Of a stretch of 64,000 nucleotides of DNA, positions 34,449-42,628 are shown piece after piece. Positions within the stretch are counted from its first letter, which is position 1, and each line of letters opens with the position of its first letter. The DNA lies in the NCBI GenBank assembly GCA_039029355.1, contig JBCCGI010000003.1, forward strand, positions 124,001 to 188,000, given 5' to 3'. Origin of the DNA: JBCCGI01 sp039029355. Lineage in GTDB: Bacteria > Planctomycetota > UBA1135 > GCA-002686595. The translations under genes were made by a program, and so were the position numbers. Under the pieces are notes generated by a model that saw only the letters and a program-made list of their open reading frames with translations, had not been told where the DNA came from and searched no databases.

Positions 34449-35399
34449 ATGTCAGGCTCCGATCCCGTCGTCGCTTTACAAGGCCTTGCGAAGAGCTACG
34501 GCTCGGTTCACGCGCTCCGTGGGCTCGACCTAGAGGTCCAGCGCGGCCCGGTCGGGCTCCTCGGCCCGAACGGCGCCGGCAAGACGACGCTGATCAAGCT
34601 CCTGCTCGGCCTCCTGCGGCCCGATCAGGGCGGCGCGCGCGTCGCGGGCCTCGACCCGACCGACCGCCGCGAGCGCCTCGAGGTCCGCCGGGCGGTGGGC
34701 TACATGCCCGAGGGCGACTGCCTCGTCCCGGGGATGACCGCGGTCGAGCTGGTGACCACGCTCGGCCGGCTTACGGGAATGACCTATCGCGACGCGATCA
34801 CGCGCGCGCACGAGGTGCTCGACTACGTCGATCTGGAGGAGGCGCGCTACCGCGGCCTCGACGAGTACTCGACGGGGATGAAGCAGCGCCTGAAGCTCGC
34901 CCAGGCGCTCGTCCACGACCCCGACTTCCTGCTGCTCGACGAGCCGACCAACGGGCTCGACCCCAAGGGCCGGCGTCAGATGCTCGACCTGGTGCACGAT
35001 CTGGGACACGAGCAGGGCAAGTCGTTGCTCGTCTGTTCGCACCTCCTGCCGGACGTCGAGCGGACCTGTGAGGACATCGTGGTGCTCCACCGCGGCCGCG
35101 TGCTACACACCGGGGCGATCGCCGAGATGACGCGCAGGAGCGAGGCGTGGCTCCAGGTCGAGGTCGCCGAGCGCCCCGACGCGTTCCGCGCCGCCCTCGA
35201 AGCCGAGGGGCTCGCCTTCGAGACGGAGGGCTCGCTCGGCTTCCGCGTCGAGGTCGAGGCCGATCCCCGCCACGCGGGCGACGCGCTGTTCGCCGTCGCC
35301 GAGCGCGCGGGTACCGCGCTGACGCAGCTGAGCCCGGTGCGGGCATCGCTCGAGGAGGCCTTCCTCGACTTCGTCGACCAAGCCGAGGAGAAGGCCTAG
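34449..35399 (+). CDS. ABC transporter ATP-binding protein
   Basis: 316 residues. Walker A is GPNGAGKTTL, the signature region is YSTGMKQRLKLAQA and Walker B is FLLLDEPTNGLDP. The C-terminal ~90 residues form an accessory domain as in exporters of the ABC-2 type. It is the first gene of a four-gene overlapping operon of two ATPases and two permeases. It probably energises the permease directly downstream (TAG/GTG overlap). The substrate is unknown; the set resembles the ABC-2 type used for drug, lipid or copper-related export. Confidence 0.93.
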   Translation: MSGSDPVVALQGLAKSYGSVHALRGLDLEVQRGPVGLLGPNGAGKTTLIKLLLGLLRPDQGGARVAGLDPTDRRERLEVRRAVGYMPEGDCLVPGMTAVELVTTLGRLTGMTYRDAITRAHEVLDYVDLEEARYRGLDEYSTGMKQRLKLAQALVHDPDFLLLDEPTNGLDPKGRRQMLDLVHDLGHEQGKSLLVCSHLLPDVERTCEDIVVLHRGRVLHTGAIAEMTRRSEAWLQVEVAERPDAFRAALEAEGLAFETEGSLGFRVEVEADPRHAGDALFAVAERAGTALTQLSPVRASLEEAFLDFVDQAEEKA

Positions 35400-36301
35400 T
35401 GGCGCGCACGAACACCGAGCTCTATCGCCGCTACGAGGGCGAGCTCCGCCCCAACGCGCTGCGGTTCCTGCCGCTCTTCCTCGCCGGCGTGCGGACGGCG
35501 ACGAAGAAGAAGATCCCGCTGCTGGTGCTCTACGCCGTCCCGACCATCGCGACGATCGTCTACTCGTTCGTCGTGTACGCCAAGTACGCGGCCGAGGACA
35601 TGGCCGTCTCGATCGGCGGTATCGAGGGGATGATGAGCATGTTCGCGCAGCGCGCGATGGTGAACCTCGAGGTGAAGGGGCAGATCGTCGAGCTGAACCA
35701 CGTGATGCGGCTCTTCTCGCTGCTCGCGGTGACCTGGTTCGGGTCGGGGCTCTTCGCCGAGGACCGGCGCCTGGGCGCGCATCTGCTCTACTTCTCGCGG
35801 CCGATCACGCGGCTCGACTACTTCCTCGGCAAGTTCCTCACCGTCTCGTTCTTCGGAGCGCTCTCGGTGATGGTGCCCGGGCTGGTCGTCTGCCTCATCG
35901 CATCGTGGACGTCGCCAGACTGGTCCTTTCTGAAGGAGGAGGGGGACACGATCCTGCGCACGATCCTGTACTCCGGCATCTGGATCACACTGACCTCGTC
36001 GATCGTCCTGTGCGTGTCGTCGCTGGCCTCCCGGAAGACCTTCGCCCTGGTCGGCGCCTTCGGCTTCTTCGTGCTGAACTTCGGGCTGGGCGGTGTGCTG
36101 TCGCTGGTCGACCGACGCTACCTGGCGATCAGCGTGATGATGGACATGCGCAAGCTGCGCAACTGGATCTTCGAGATCGACGACGACTGGCGCGACCTCG
36201 TCTTCAGCGAGGCGGTCGCCGTCAGCGTCATCGGCGGCGTCATCATGGTGTGCCTGCTGATCATCGCGGCGCGCCTGCGCAAGCTGGAGGTGGTCGCGTG
36301 A
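35399..36301 (+). CDS. ABC-2 type permease
   Basis: About 300 residues starting with GTG at 35399, which overlaps the preceding TAG by one base. Six hydrophobic segments are visible (IPLLVLYAVPTIATIVYSFV, FFGALSVMVPGLVVCLIASW and the C-terminal VIGGVIMVCLLIIAA). The motif LLYFSRPITRLDYFLGKFL is typical of ABC-2 permeases. It overlaps the next ATPase start in GTGA. It forms the membrane part with the upstream or downstream ATPase. Confidence 0.85.
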   Translation: MARTNTELYRRYEGELRPNALRFLPLFLAGVRTATKKKIPLLVLYAVPTIATIVYSFVVYAKYAAEDMAVSIGGIEGMMSMFAQRAMVNLEVKGQIVELNHVMRLFSLLAVTWFGSGLFAEDRRLGAHLLYFSRPITRLDYFLGKFLTVSFFGALSVMVPGLVVCLIASWTSPDWSFLKEEGDTILRTILYSGIWITLTSSIVLCVSSLASRKTFALVGAFGFFVLNFGLGGVLSLVDRRYLAISVMMDMRKLRNWIFEIDDDWRDLVFSEAVAVSVIGGVIMVCLLIIAARLRKLEVVA

Positions 36302-37221
36302 CCGACGTGCTGGTCGCGCGCGAGCTGGGCCGCTACTACGGCCAGGTCGTGGGGCTCAACGAGGTGTCGCTGACGATCGGCCCCGGAGTCACCGGGCTGC
36401 TCGGCCCGAACGGCGCCGGGAAGTCGACCTTCCTCAAGCTGATCGTCGGCGAGATCCAACCGACCCGGGGCGAGGTCGCCGTGCTGGGCGAGCGGCCCTT
36501 TGCGAACCAGCGGCTCTTCCGCCGGCTGGGCTTCTGCCCGCAGCAGGACGCGGTGTACGAGACGATGACGGGCTTCGAGTTCGTCGCGTTCCTGCTGCGG
36601 CTGCACGGCTACGGCCGCGCGGAGAGCCGCGAACGCGCCGAGCGAGCGCTCGGGCGCGTGCGCATGACCGAGAGCATGCATCGCCGCACCGGCGGCTACT
36701 CGAAGGGCATGCGGCAGCGCGTTCGGATCGCCCAGGCGATCGCGCACGACCCCGAGCTCATCGTCCTGGACGAGCCGCTCAACGGGCTCGACCCTCTGGG
36801 GCGGCGCGAGATCCTCGACCTGATGCGTGAGCTGGGCGACGCCGGCGTGCACGTGCTGATCTCCAGCCACGTGCTCCACGAGGTGCAGGACCTGACCGAG
36901 GAGATCGTCCTGCTCCACCGCGGCCGCCTGCTCGCGCAGGGCACCGTTCCCGAGGTGCGCCGGCTGCTCACGAGCTTCCCGCGCAAGGTCGAGATCGAGG
37001 CGCTCGACCCGCGCCGCCTGGCGGGGGCGCTCGTCCCCTGGGAGGACGTGCGCGCGGTGCGGATCGACCAGGACGCCGGACGTGTGACGGTCGAGACCGC
37101 CGACGCCGACCGCTTCCACCGGCGCCTGACGGCGCTCGCCGCGCGCGACGGCTTTGGCGTCCGCAGCCTCGAGAGCGTCGACGCGGGCCTCGAGGCGGTC
37201 TTCGACTACCTGGTGGAGTGA
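36298..37221 (+). CDS. ABC transporter ATP-binding protein
   Basis: 307 residues, GTG start. Walker A GPNGAGKSTF, signature GGYSKGMRQRVRIAQAIA and Walker B LIVLDEPLNGLDP are intact. The C-terminal part is a regulatory domain with no recognised ligand site. It overlaps both neighbours by 4 bases. As there are two ATPases and two permeases, the products could form one heteromeric or two separate exporters. Confidence 0.93.
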   Translation: MTDVLVARELGRYYGQVVGLNEVSLTIGPGVTGLLGPNGAGKSTFLKLIVGEIQPTRGEVAVLGERPFANQRLFRRLGFCPQQDAVYETMTGFEFVAFLLRLHGYGRAESRERAERALGRVRMTESMHRRTGGYSKGMRQRVRIAQAIAHDPELIVLDEPLNGLDPLGRREILDLMRELGDAGVHVLISSHVLHEVQDLTEEIVLLHRGRLLAQGTVPEVRRLLTSFPRKVEIEALDPRRLAGALVPWEDVRAVRIDQDAGRVTVETADADRFHRRLTALAARDGFGVRSLESVDAGLEAVFDYLVE

Positions 37222-38009
37222 CGATGGCTCTGCTTCGCACCACGCTGCTGCTCTTCTCCGCCCAGCTCCGACGGCTCCTGCTGTCGAAGCGGATGCTGAT
37301 CTGCTCCCTCCTGTGCATGGCGCCGGTCGGCGCGGCGATCCTGATCTCGATCGTGGCGGACGCGCACGAGGACGACGTGCCCGCCTTCGAGCTCGGCTGG
37401 ATCCTGATGATCCAGGGCACCGTGCCGCTGGTCGCGTTGATCCTCGGCTCCGCCGTCGTCGCCGAAGAGGTCGAGGATCGCACCGTGAGCTATCTCTTCT
37501 CGCGCCCGATCCCGCGCGCGTCGGTCCTCTTGGGGCGTTGGCTCGCGACCGTGGTCGTGCTCGAGCTGCTGCTCTTCTCCAGCGCCGAGATCACGTTCCT
37601 GCTCCTGCAGCGCGGAGCCGGCGCAAGCGAGTTCGCGTTGCCCGCTGGCATGGCGGCCGGGATGCGCAATGCCTGCCTGATCGGTGGGTTGGTCTACTCG
37701 GCCCTCTTCGCCGCGGGCGGGGCGTTTCTGAAGCACCCGATGATCGTGGGCATCGGCTACACCTTCGTGGTCGAGGGCTTCCTCGCCAACCTGCCGGGTC
37801 AGAACGGCAGCATCACGATCCAGCTGCACCTGAAGAGCTACCTCGCCGGCCTCGGCCCGGAGGTGCTGGCCCGCATGGAAGAGCTCGCGGGCCACCAGGA
37901 CCTCTTCGCACCCGAGCACGCCCTGCGCCGGCTGGCGTTCGTGCTCGTCGGGGCGCTCGCGTTGGGGTGTTGGACGGTCTCGCGCCGGCAGTACCTCCTG
38001 GCTTCCTAG
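37218..38009 (+). CDS. ABC-2 type permease
   Basis: About 263 residues. A GTG at 37218 overlaps the previous stop as GTGA; an ATG at 37224 would shorten the protein by two residues. Hydrophobic segments include LICSLLCMAPVGAAILISIV and VPLVALILGSAVVAEEVED, and the ABC-2 signature SYLFSRPIPRASVLLGRWL is present. It completes the four-gene operon. A GC-rich hairpin follows right after its stop. Confidence 0.85.
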   Translation: MTMALLRTTLLLFSAQLRRLLLSKRMLICSLLCMAPVGAAILISIVADAHEDDVPAFELGWILMIQGTVPLVALILGSAVVAEEVEDRTVSYLFSRPIPRASVLLGRWLATVVVLELLLFSSAEITFLLLQRGAGASEFALPAGMAAGMRNACLIGGLVYSALFAAGGAFLKHPMIVGIGYTFVVEGFLANLPGQNGSITIQLHLKSYLAGLGPEVLARMEELAGHQDLFAPEHALRRLAFVLVGALALGCWTVSRRQYLLAS

Positions 38010-38010
38010 A

Positions 38011-38028
38011 CCCCCGCGGGGGGATTTG
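38011..38028 (+). terminator. Possible terminator hairpin
   Basis: Directly after the permease stop the sequence CCCCCGCGGGGG forms a short, strong dyad, followed by ATTTGT. The stem is only five to six pairs and the T-run is short, so this is a weak candidate. Confidence 0.35.
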
Positions 38029-38134
38029 TCGGACAAGCGTGGCCGCTGCCGCGCGGCTTCTGCGCCACCGAGGGTGAGCGGCGCCGTTGGGGCGCCGCGG
38101 TCCGACCCAGCTCTCGACTCTTGAGGGACCTCCG

Positions 38135-39850
38135 ATGAAGCCACTCCTGTGCGCCGCGCTGGCCGCGGCCCTCGCCGCGCCGCTCTCCGCTCAGCGCGCG
38201 AACCTACGCCCGGGCGCCGCGGCGACCGTTCCGTCCTCCGCGCCCGTCCTCCCGCCGCAGGCGGCCGTGAAGACCTCGCTCTCCGACCTCGACGTGCTCG
38301 TCTACGACAGCTCGACCAACCACTACGCGCGCCAGGCCGCGCTGAACCTGGGCCTCAGCCCGAACTTCGTCGATCCGGTGGAGTTCGACGAGTACCTGCA
38401 GGTCTTCTCCTGGGACCTGGTCCTGGTCGACTGCCCCTCGTCACCGCCGGTCTGGGACACGTTCCTCTTCTACCTGAACGCGGGCAAGCCGGCGGTCGTC
38501 TCGTTCTGGGACTGGGACAACGACACCGGTGCGGGCAGCCCCTCGCTGCAGCCGCTGATGGACTGCTACGTGCACGAGGACCTCGACCTGGCGGGCAAGA
38601 CCCTCCGGGACAGCGCGAACTCGGGCATCTTCGCCGGAGTGACCGACCCCATCAGCGACTGGAACGACACCTGGTTCGACGACGGCGACACCTTCAACCT
38701 GCTCGAGGGCGGCGTGCCGCTCGCGCACGTCGGCGACCCGCAGCACCCGGTAGTCGTCGGCGGCAACGGGGGGAATTCGATCGCCGCCTTCGTGATCGAC
38801 GACGCCGGGCCGACCTGGCAGTCGGACGGCAGCGCGGTTCGGCTGTGGGAGAACATGATCCTGTCGGTGGTCTCCTCGAAGTCTCCACGCGTGCTGGTCT
38901 ACGACCAGGATGCGCAGCATGAGCTCGCCGCGCAGGCGGCGATGGACTACTCGCCCGGCGGCACCGTCGTGGCGGACGCGGAGACCTTCGGCGGGCACGT
39001 CGCCGCGGGCGGGTGGGACCTCCTCCTGCTCGACGTCCCCAACACCCAGCCCGACTGGCTGCCGATCCTCGACCACGTGAACGGTGGAGGTCGGGCGCTC
39101 TGCTCGTTCTGGGACTGGGACGCGCAGCCGACGGTCGCCGCGGCCTTCGACGTGCAGGTGCAGGGCAGCTTCTCGCTCAGCCTGCCGGCCCAGACGCTCT
39201 ACGACGCCGGTACGTCGGCCGTCTTCGACGGCGTGACGGTGCCCGTGGCGGACTGGACCGACAACTTCAACGACGATGGCGACGAGTTCCTGCCGCTCGA
39301 CGGCGGCCTGGGCCTCGCGCACCTCGGCGACCCGCAGGCGCCGGTGATGGTGCAGGGCAACGCGGGGCGCACCGCCGCGGCGTTCGTGCTCGACGAGGCC
39401 GGGCCGACCTGGCTCGCGGACGGCTCGGGCGTGCGGCTTTGGAGCAACCTGATCGAGCGCATCACCGAGCCCGCCGCCTCGACCACCCTGCGCCACGGCG
39501 TGCTCGGGCTCAACCTGAGCGGGTACTACAGCTACAGCGATCCGGTCCTGGGGGAGACGTGGGAGGTGACCATCGAACCCGACCCGGTCTTCGGCACCCA
39601 GACCCTCAGCACGATCCTTACGACCGGCCTGGGCGGTCCCACCGAGGGGGTGCCGTTGTTCGGCTACGAGCTGCTGATCCTGCCCCCGTACGTCGAGAGC
39701 TTCGGGCTGGGCGATCACGACATGACGATTCCGCCGAGCTCCCAGCTGGTGGGCGCCGAGCTGTTCACGCAGGCCGCGCGACTTGAGCTCGGCACCGCCG
39801 GAATCGAGGTCGTGCTGCTCGACGCCCGGGACCTGGTCCTCGGCTTCTAG
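38135..39850 (+). CDS. Secreted protein with two tandem flavodoxin-like repeats
   Basis: 571 residues. A GAGGGA ribosome site precedes ATG 38135, and a signal peptide (LCAALAAALAAPLSAQ) follows. Residues ~50-235 and ~236-410 are two copies of the same unit. Each opens with VLVYD, has a WDL-[VL]-L-[VL]-D strand, then SFWDWD, a SDWNDTWFDDGD or TDNFNDDGDEF motif and a closing AAFV-[IL]-D-[DE]-AGPTW block. The pattern resembles a Rossmann or amidotransferase-like fold used in secreted planctomycete proteins. The last ~150 residues form a different beta-rich domain. Function unknown. The 3' end overlaps the convergent FG-GAP gene by 4 bases. Confidence 0.85.
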   Translation: MKPLLCAALAAALAAPLSAQRANLRPGAAATVPSSAPVLPPQAAVKTSLSDLDVLVYDSSTNHYARQAALNLGLSPNFVDPVEFDEYLQVFSWDLVLVDCPSSPPVWDTFLFYLNAGKPAVVSFWDWDNDTGAGSPSLQPLMDCYVHEDLDLAGKTLRDSANSGIFAGVTDPISDWNDTWFDDGDTFNLLEGGVPLAHVGDPQHPVVVGGNGGNSIAAFVIDDAGPTWQSDGSAVRLWENMILSVVSSKSPRVLVYDQDAQHELAAQAAMDYSPGGTVVADAETFGGHVAAGGWDLLLLDVPNTQPDWLPILDHVNGGGRALCSFWDWDAQPTVAAAFDVQVQGSFSLSLPAQTLYDAGTSAVFDGVTVPVADWTDNFNDDGDEFLPLDGGLGLAHLGDPQAPVMVQGNAGRTAAAFVLDEAGPTWLADGSGVRLWSNLIERITEPAASTTLRHGVLGLNLSGYYSYSDPVLGETWEVTIEPDPVFGTQTLSTILTTGLGGPTEGVPLFGYELLILPPYVESFGLGDHDMTIPPSSQLVGAELFTQAARLELGTAGIEVVLLDARDLVLGF

Positions 39851-42426
39851 GGCTGCTCGCCGATGCGGTTGAGCAGCAGCGAGAAGCCCGTGTAGCGGTT
39901 CACCGCGGCGACGTCCGTCAGGCCGTCGCCGTCGACGTCGCCGGCTGCGACCACCTCGAGGTGGCGGCCGGCGCCGAAGCTCCCGGCCTGCTCGAAGACG
40001 CCGTTGCCGACGCCGGCGAAGACCGTCACGTCCTCGGAGGCCTGGTTGCCCGCGAGCACGTCGGGCACGCCGTCGCCGGTAACGTCGGCGATCGCCACCG
40101 AACGGGTCGCGAGCGGCTCGCCGAGGTCCACGACCGGGAGCACGCTGCCGTCGCCCGCGCCCAGCAGCACGCCGACCGACGGGAGCGTCGACGAGGTGCG
40201 AGCAACCGCCACGTCCGGCACGCCGTCGCCGCTCAGCTCGCCGACCGCCAGCTCCCACACGCCGCCCGAGACGCTCGTCGCCTGGTAGGAGCCGAAGGTC
40301 CCGTCGCCCGCGCCGCGGAACGTGCTCAGCTGCTGCCCCAGGAGCGACCCGAGCACGAAGTCCGCGTCGCCGTCCAGGTCCAGGTCGGCGGTCGCGACGG
40401 TCCAGGGCCGCGTCTCGGTCGCGTACGAGACCGGCGCCGCAAAGCCGCCAGCACCGTCGCCCAGCAGCACGGTCGCGCTGTCGACGAAGCCGTTCGGGAG
40501 GACTGCGTCGAGATCGCCGTCGCCGTCGAAGTCCGCCAGCGCGACGTCGACCGGCGGCTCGCCCGCGGATAGCGGCGTGCCGGGCATGAGGCCCGCAGAG
40601 CTCCCGCGCAGCAGCGAGATCGTCGCGCCGGCGCCGTTCGCGCTGACGACGTCCTTCCAACCGTCGCCGTCGAGGTCGCCCAGCGCGATCGCCTCGAAGC
40701 CGTTCGCGCCCGTCGGCGTGCCCGTGGCCGTCGAGAACCCGCCCTGGCCGTCGCCGGTGAGCACGCCGACCACGCCGTAGGTGGTGAACAGCTCCCAGAG
40801 CTGCCCGCCGCCGACGAGATCGAGCTCGCCGTCTCCGTCGAAGTCCTCGAGCGCGAAGTCGAACGTCACGTCGACTCCGGGCCCGTCGTCGACCGGCAGC
40901 CGCGCTGCGGGGACGTCGGAGACCGCTCCCAAGAGCAGTTCTACGCGGTCCTCGCCGCGACACGCGACGGCGAGGTCCGCGACGCCGTCACCGTCGAAGT
41001 CGCCCGGCGCGAGCGCGACCGGATCGTAGGCGGTCCCGAAGATGCGCGCCTCGCCGAAGGTCCCGTCGCCGACGCCCGCCAGCACGCGTGCGTCGTCGAA
41101 GAACGCGCTCGTGACGGCGAGGTCCAGCGTGCCGTCGGCGTCCAGGTCCTCGAGCAACAGCCCGCGCGCATACCTCCCCGCGTCGATCGCCAGGGGCGCG
41201 GCGAAGGTCCCGTCGCCCGCGCCCAGGAACGAGAGTGCCGGTTGGAGCGCGTCGTCGGTGACGACGAGGTCGGCCGTCCCGTTCGCGTCGAGGTCCGCGC
41301 TGGCCAGCGACCGCGGGCCGTCCGGCCCGAACAGGAACTGCGAGGGCAGGAACGCGCCGGTGCCGGTGCCCGCGAGCACGGTGAGGAAGTCGGTCGCGGC
41401 GAAGGCGTCGACGCTCAGCGCCAGGTCGAGGCTTCCATCCGCGTCGAAGTCCGCCGTCGCCACGGCCCATCCCTCGCCCGCGAGCAGGTACTGCGTCGAC
41501 GGCGCAAACGCACCTCCTCCGGTGCCGAGGTGCACCGCCACGTCGCCGAGCTCTTCATCGGTGACGGCGACGTCCAGCACGCCGTCGCCGTCGAAGTCGG
41601 CCGTTGTGATGTCCGTGGGCCGCGCGCCGAGCTCGATGAGCTGCGGCGCTGCGAACGTCCCGTCGCCGCCTCCGAGCACGGAGAAGGTGCTGCCGGCGAC
41701 GAAGAAGGGCAGACCCTGCGTCGCCGCGACGAGGTCGAAGTCGCCGTCGCCGTCGAGGTCACCGCCGGCGAGCGCCAGCGGGTGGTCGGCAAGCGGCACC
41801 GAGGGCTGCGGCGCGAAGGCGCCGGCTCCCTGGCCGAGCAGCACGCCGAGGTCGTTCCCCTTGCCGTTCGCCGTCACCAGATCCTCGCGGCCGTCGCCGT
41901 CGACGTCCGCGGCGAGCACGTCCTCGACGCCGAGTCCCACGGGTACCGCCACCGAAGGCAGCACCGGTCGCTGCACCGAGCCGGCCACCATGCGCAGGCC
42001 GTTGGTGAGCGCTACACCGCCCGCAGCCGACGCATCGACGAGCGCCGCCTGTGCGATGAGCGGCAGGCCGCAGAGCGCCGGCGACATCGCGGCGGTCGGC
42101 AGCAGCTGTGGTGTCGCGCCGGCCGCATCCAGAACCAGCGGCACCAGCGCGGTCACCTGCGGGAAGAGCGTGGCCCCGTAGGTCGGCAGGAACAGCGGCG
42201 CCTCGACCGTCCCGAGCCCGAGCACTCCGGAGGCGAACGCGGGCCCGTCCGTGACCTGCAGCGCAAACGGCGAGTCGAGGATCGGCGCGCCGCGCGGCGT
42301 CGCGAGCGTGGGCCCGGGTGCGCCGGACTCAAGCTCCTCGAGCAGCACCTCGGCCGGGCATTGGGCCGCCGCCGTCGAGAGCAGCGGAGCGAGCGAGAGG
42401 AACGTGAGCAGGGCGGTGGCGCGCAT
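39847..42426 (-). CDS. Secreted FG-GAP/VCBS repeat protein (beta-propeller type)
   Basis: About 859 residues. A GAGGAG ribosome site precedes ATG 42426, and a signal peptide (LLTFLSLAPLLSTAAAQ) follows. At least fourteen FG-GAP units are visible, each with a calcium-binding loop such as DVDGDGREDLV, DFDGDGVLDVA or DLDGDGWKDVV. They are spaced about 45-60 residues apart, enough for two seven-bladed propellers. Such proteins bind calcium and often mediate adhesion or extracellular binding. A cTAGCCT element lies about 50 bases upstream. No enzyme domain was found. Confidence 0.92.
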   Translation of the reverse strand: MRATALLTFLSLAPLLSTAAAQCPAEVLLEELESGAPGPTLATPRGAPILDSPFALQVTDGPAFASGVLGLGTVEAPLFLPTYGATLFPQVTALVPLVLDAAGATPQLLPTAAMSPALCGLPLIAQAALVDASAAGGVALTNGLRMVAGSVQRPVLPSVAVPVGLGVEDVLAADVDGDGREDLVTANGKGNDLGVLLGQGAGAFAPQPSVPLADHPLALAGGDLDGDGDFDLVAATQGLPFFVAGSTFSVLGGGDGTFAAPQLIELGARPTDITTADFDGDGVLDVAVTDEELGDVAVHLGTGGGAFAPSTQYLLAGEGWAVATADFDADGSLDLALSVDAFAATDFLTVLAGTGTGAFLPSQFLFGPDGPRSLASADLDANGTADLVVTDDALQPALSFLGAGDGTFAAPLAIDAGRYARGLLLEDLDADGTLDLAVTSAFFDDARVLAGVGDGTFGEARIFGTAYDPVALAPGDFDGDGVADLAVACRGEDRVELLLGAVSDVPAARLPVDDGPGVDVTFDFALEDFDGDGELDLVGGGQLWELFTTYGVVGVLTGDGQGGFSTATGTPTGANGFEAIALGDLDGDGWKDVVSANGAGATISLLRGSSAGLMPGTPLSAGEPPVDVALADFDGDGDLDAVLPNGFVDSATVLLGDGAGGFAAPVSYATETRPWTVATADLDLDGDADFVLGSLLGQQLSTFRGAGDGTFGSYQATSVSGGVWELAVGELSGDGVPDVAVARTSSTLPSVGVLLGAGDGSVLPVVDLGEPLATRSVAIADVTGDGVPDVLAGNQASEDVTVFAGVGNGVFEQAGSFGAGRHLEVVAAGDVDGDGLTDVAAVNRYTGFSLLLNRIGEQP

Positions 42427-42628
42427 TGGGATGACTCCTCGGGACAGCGAGATCGAACGCCGAACGACCATCGCAGGCTAGAGCGTCCTTCCCAGGCCGG
42501 CAATGCGTCCCGGTGTCACCGGTTCGCAACCAGGCGCGCGCCGTCCCTTCCCCGCGCGCCGCGGGAAAAGGGCGATCCGCGCCGCGGCACCCAGAGGAAG
42601 GAGGTCGCCGCGGCGCGGACTGCCGGTC

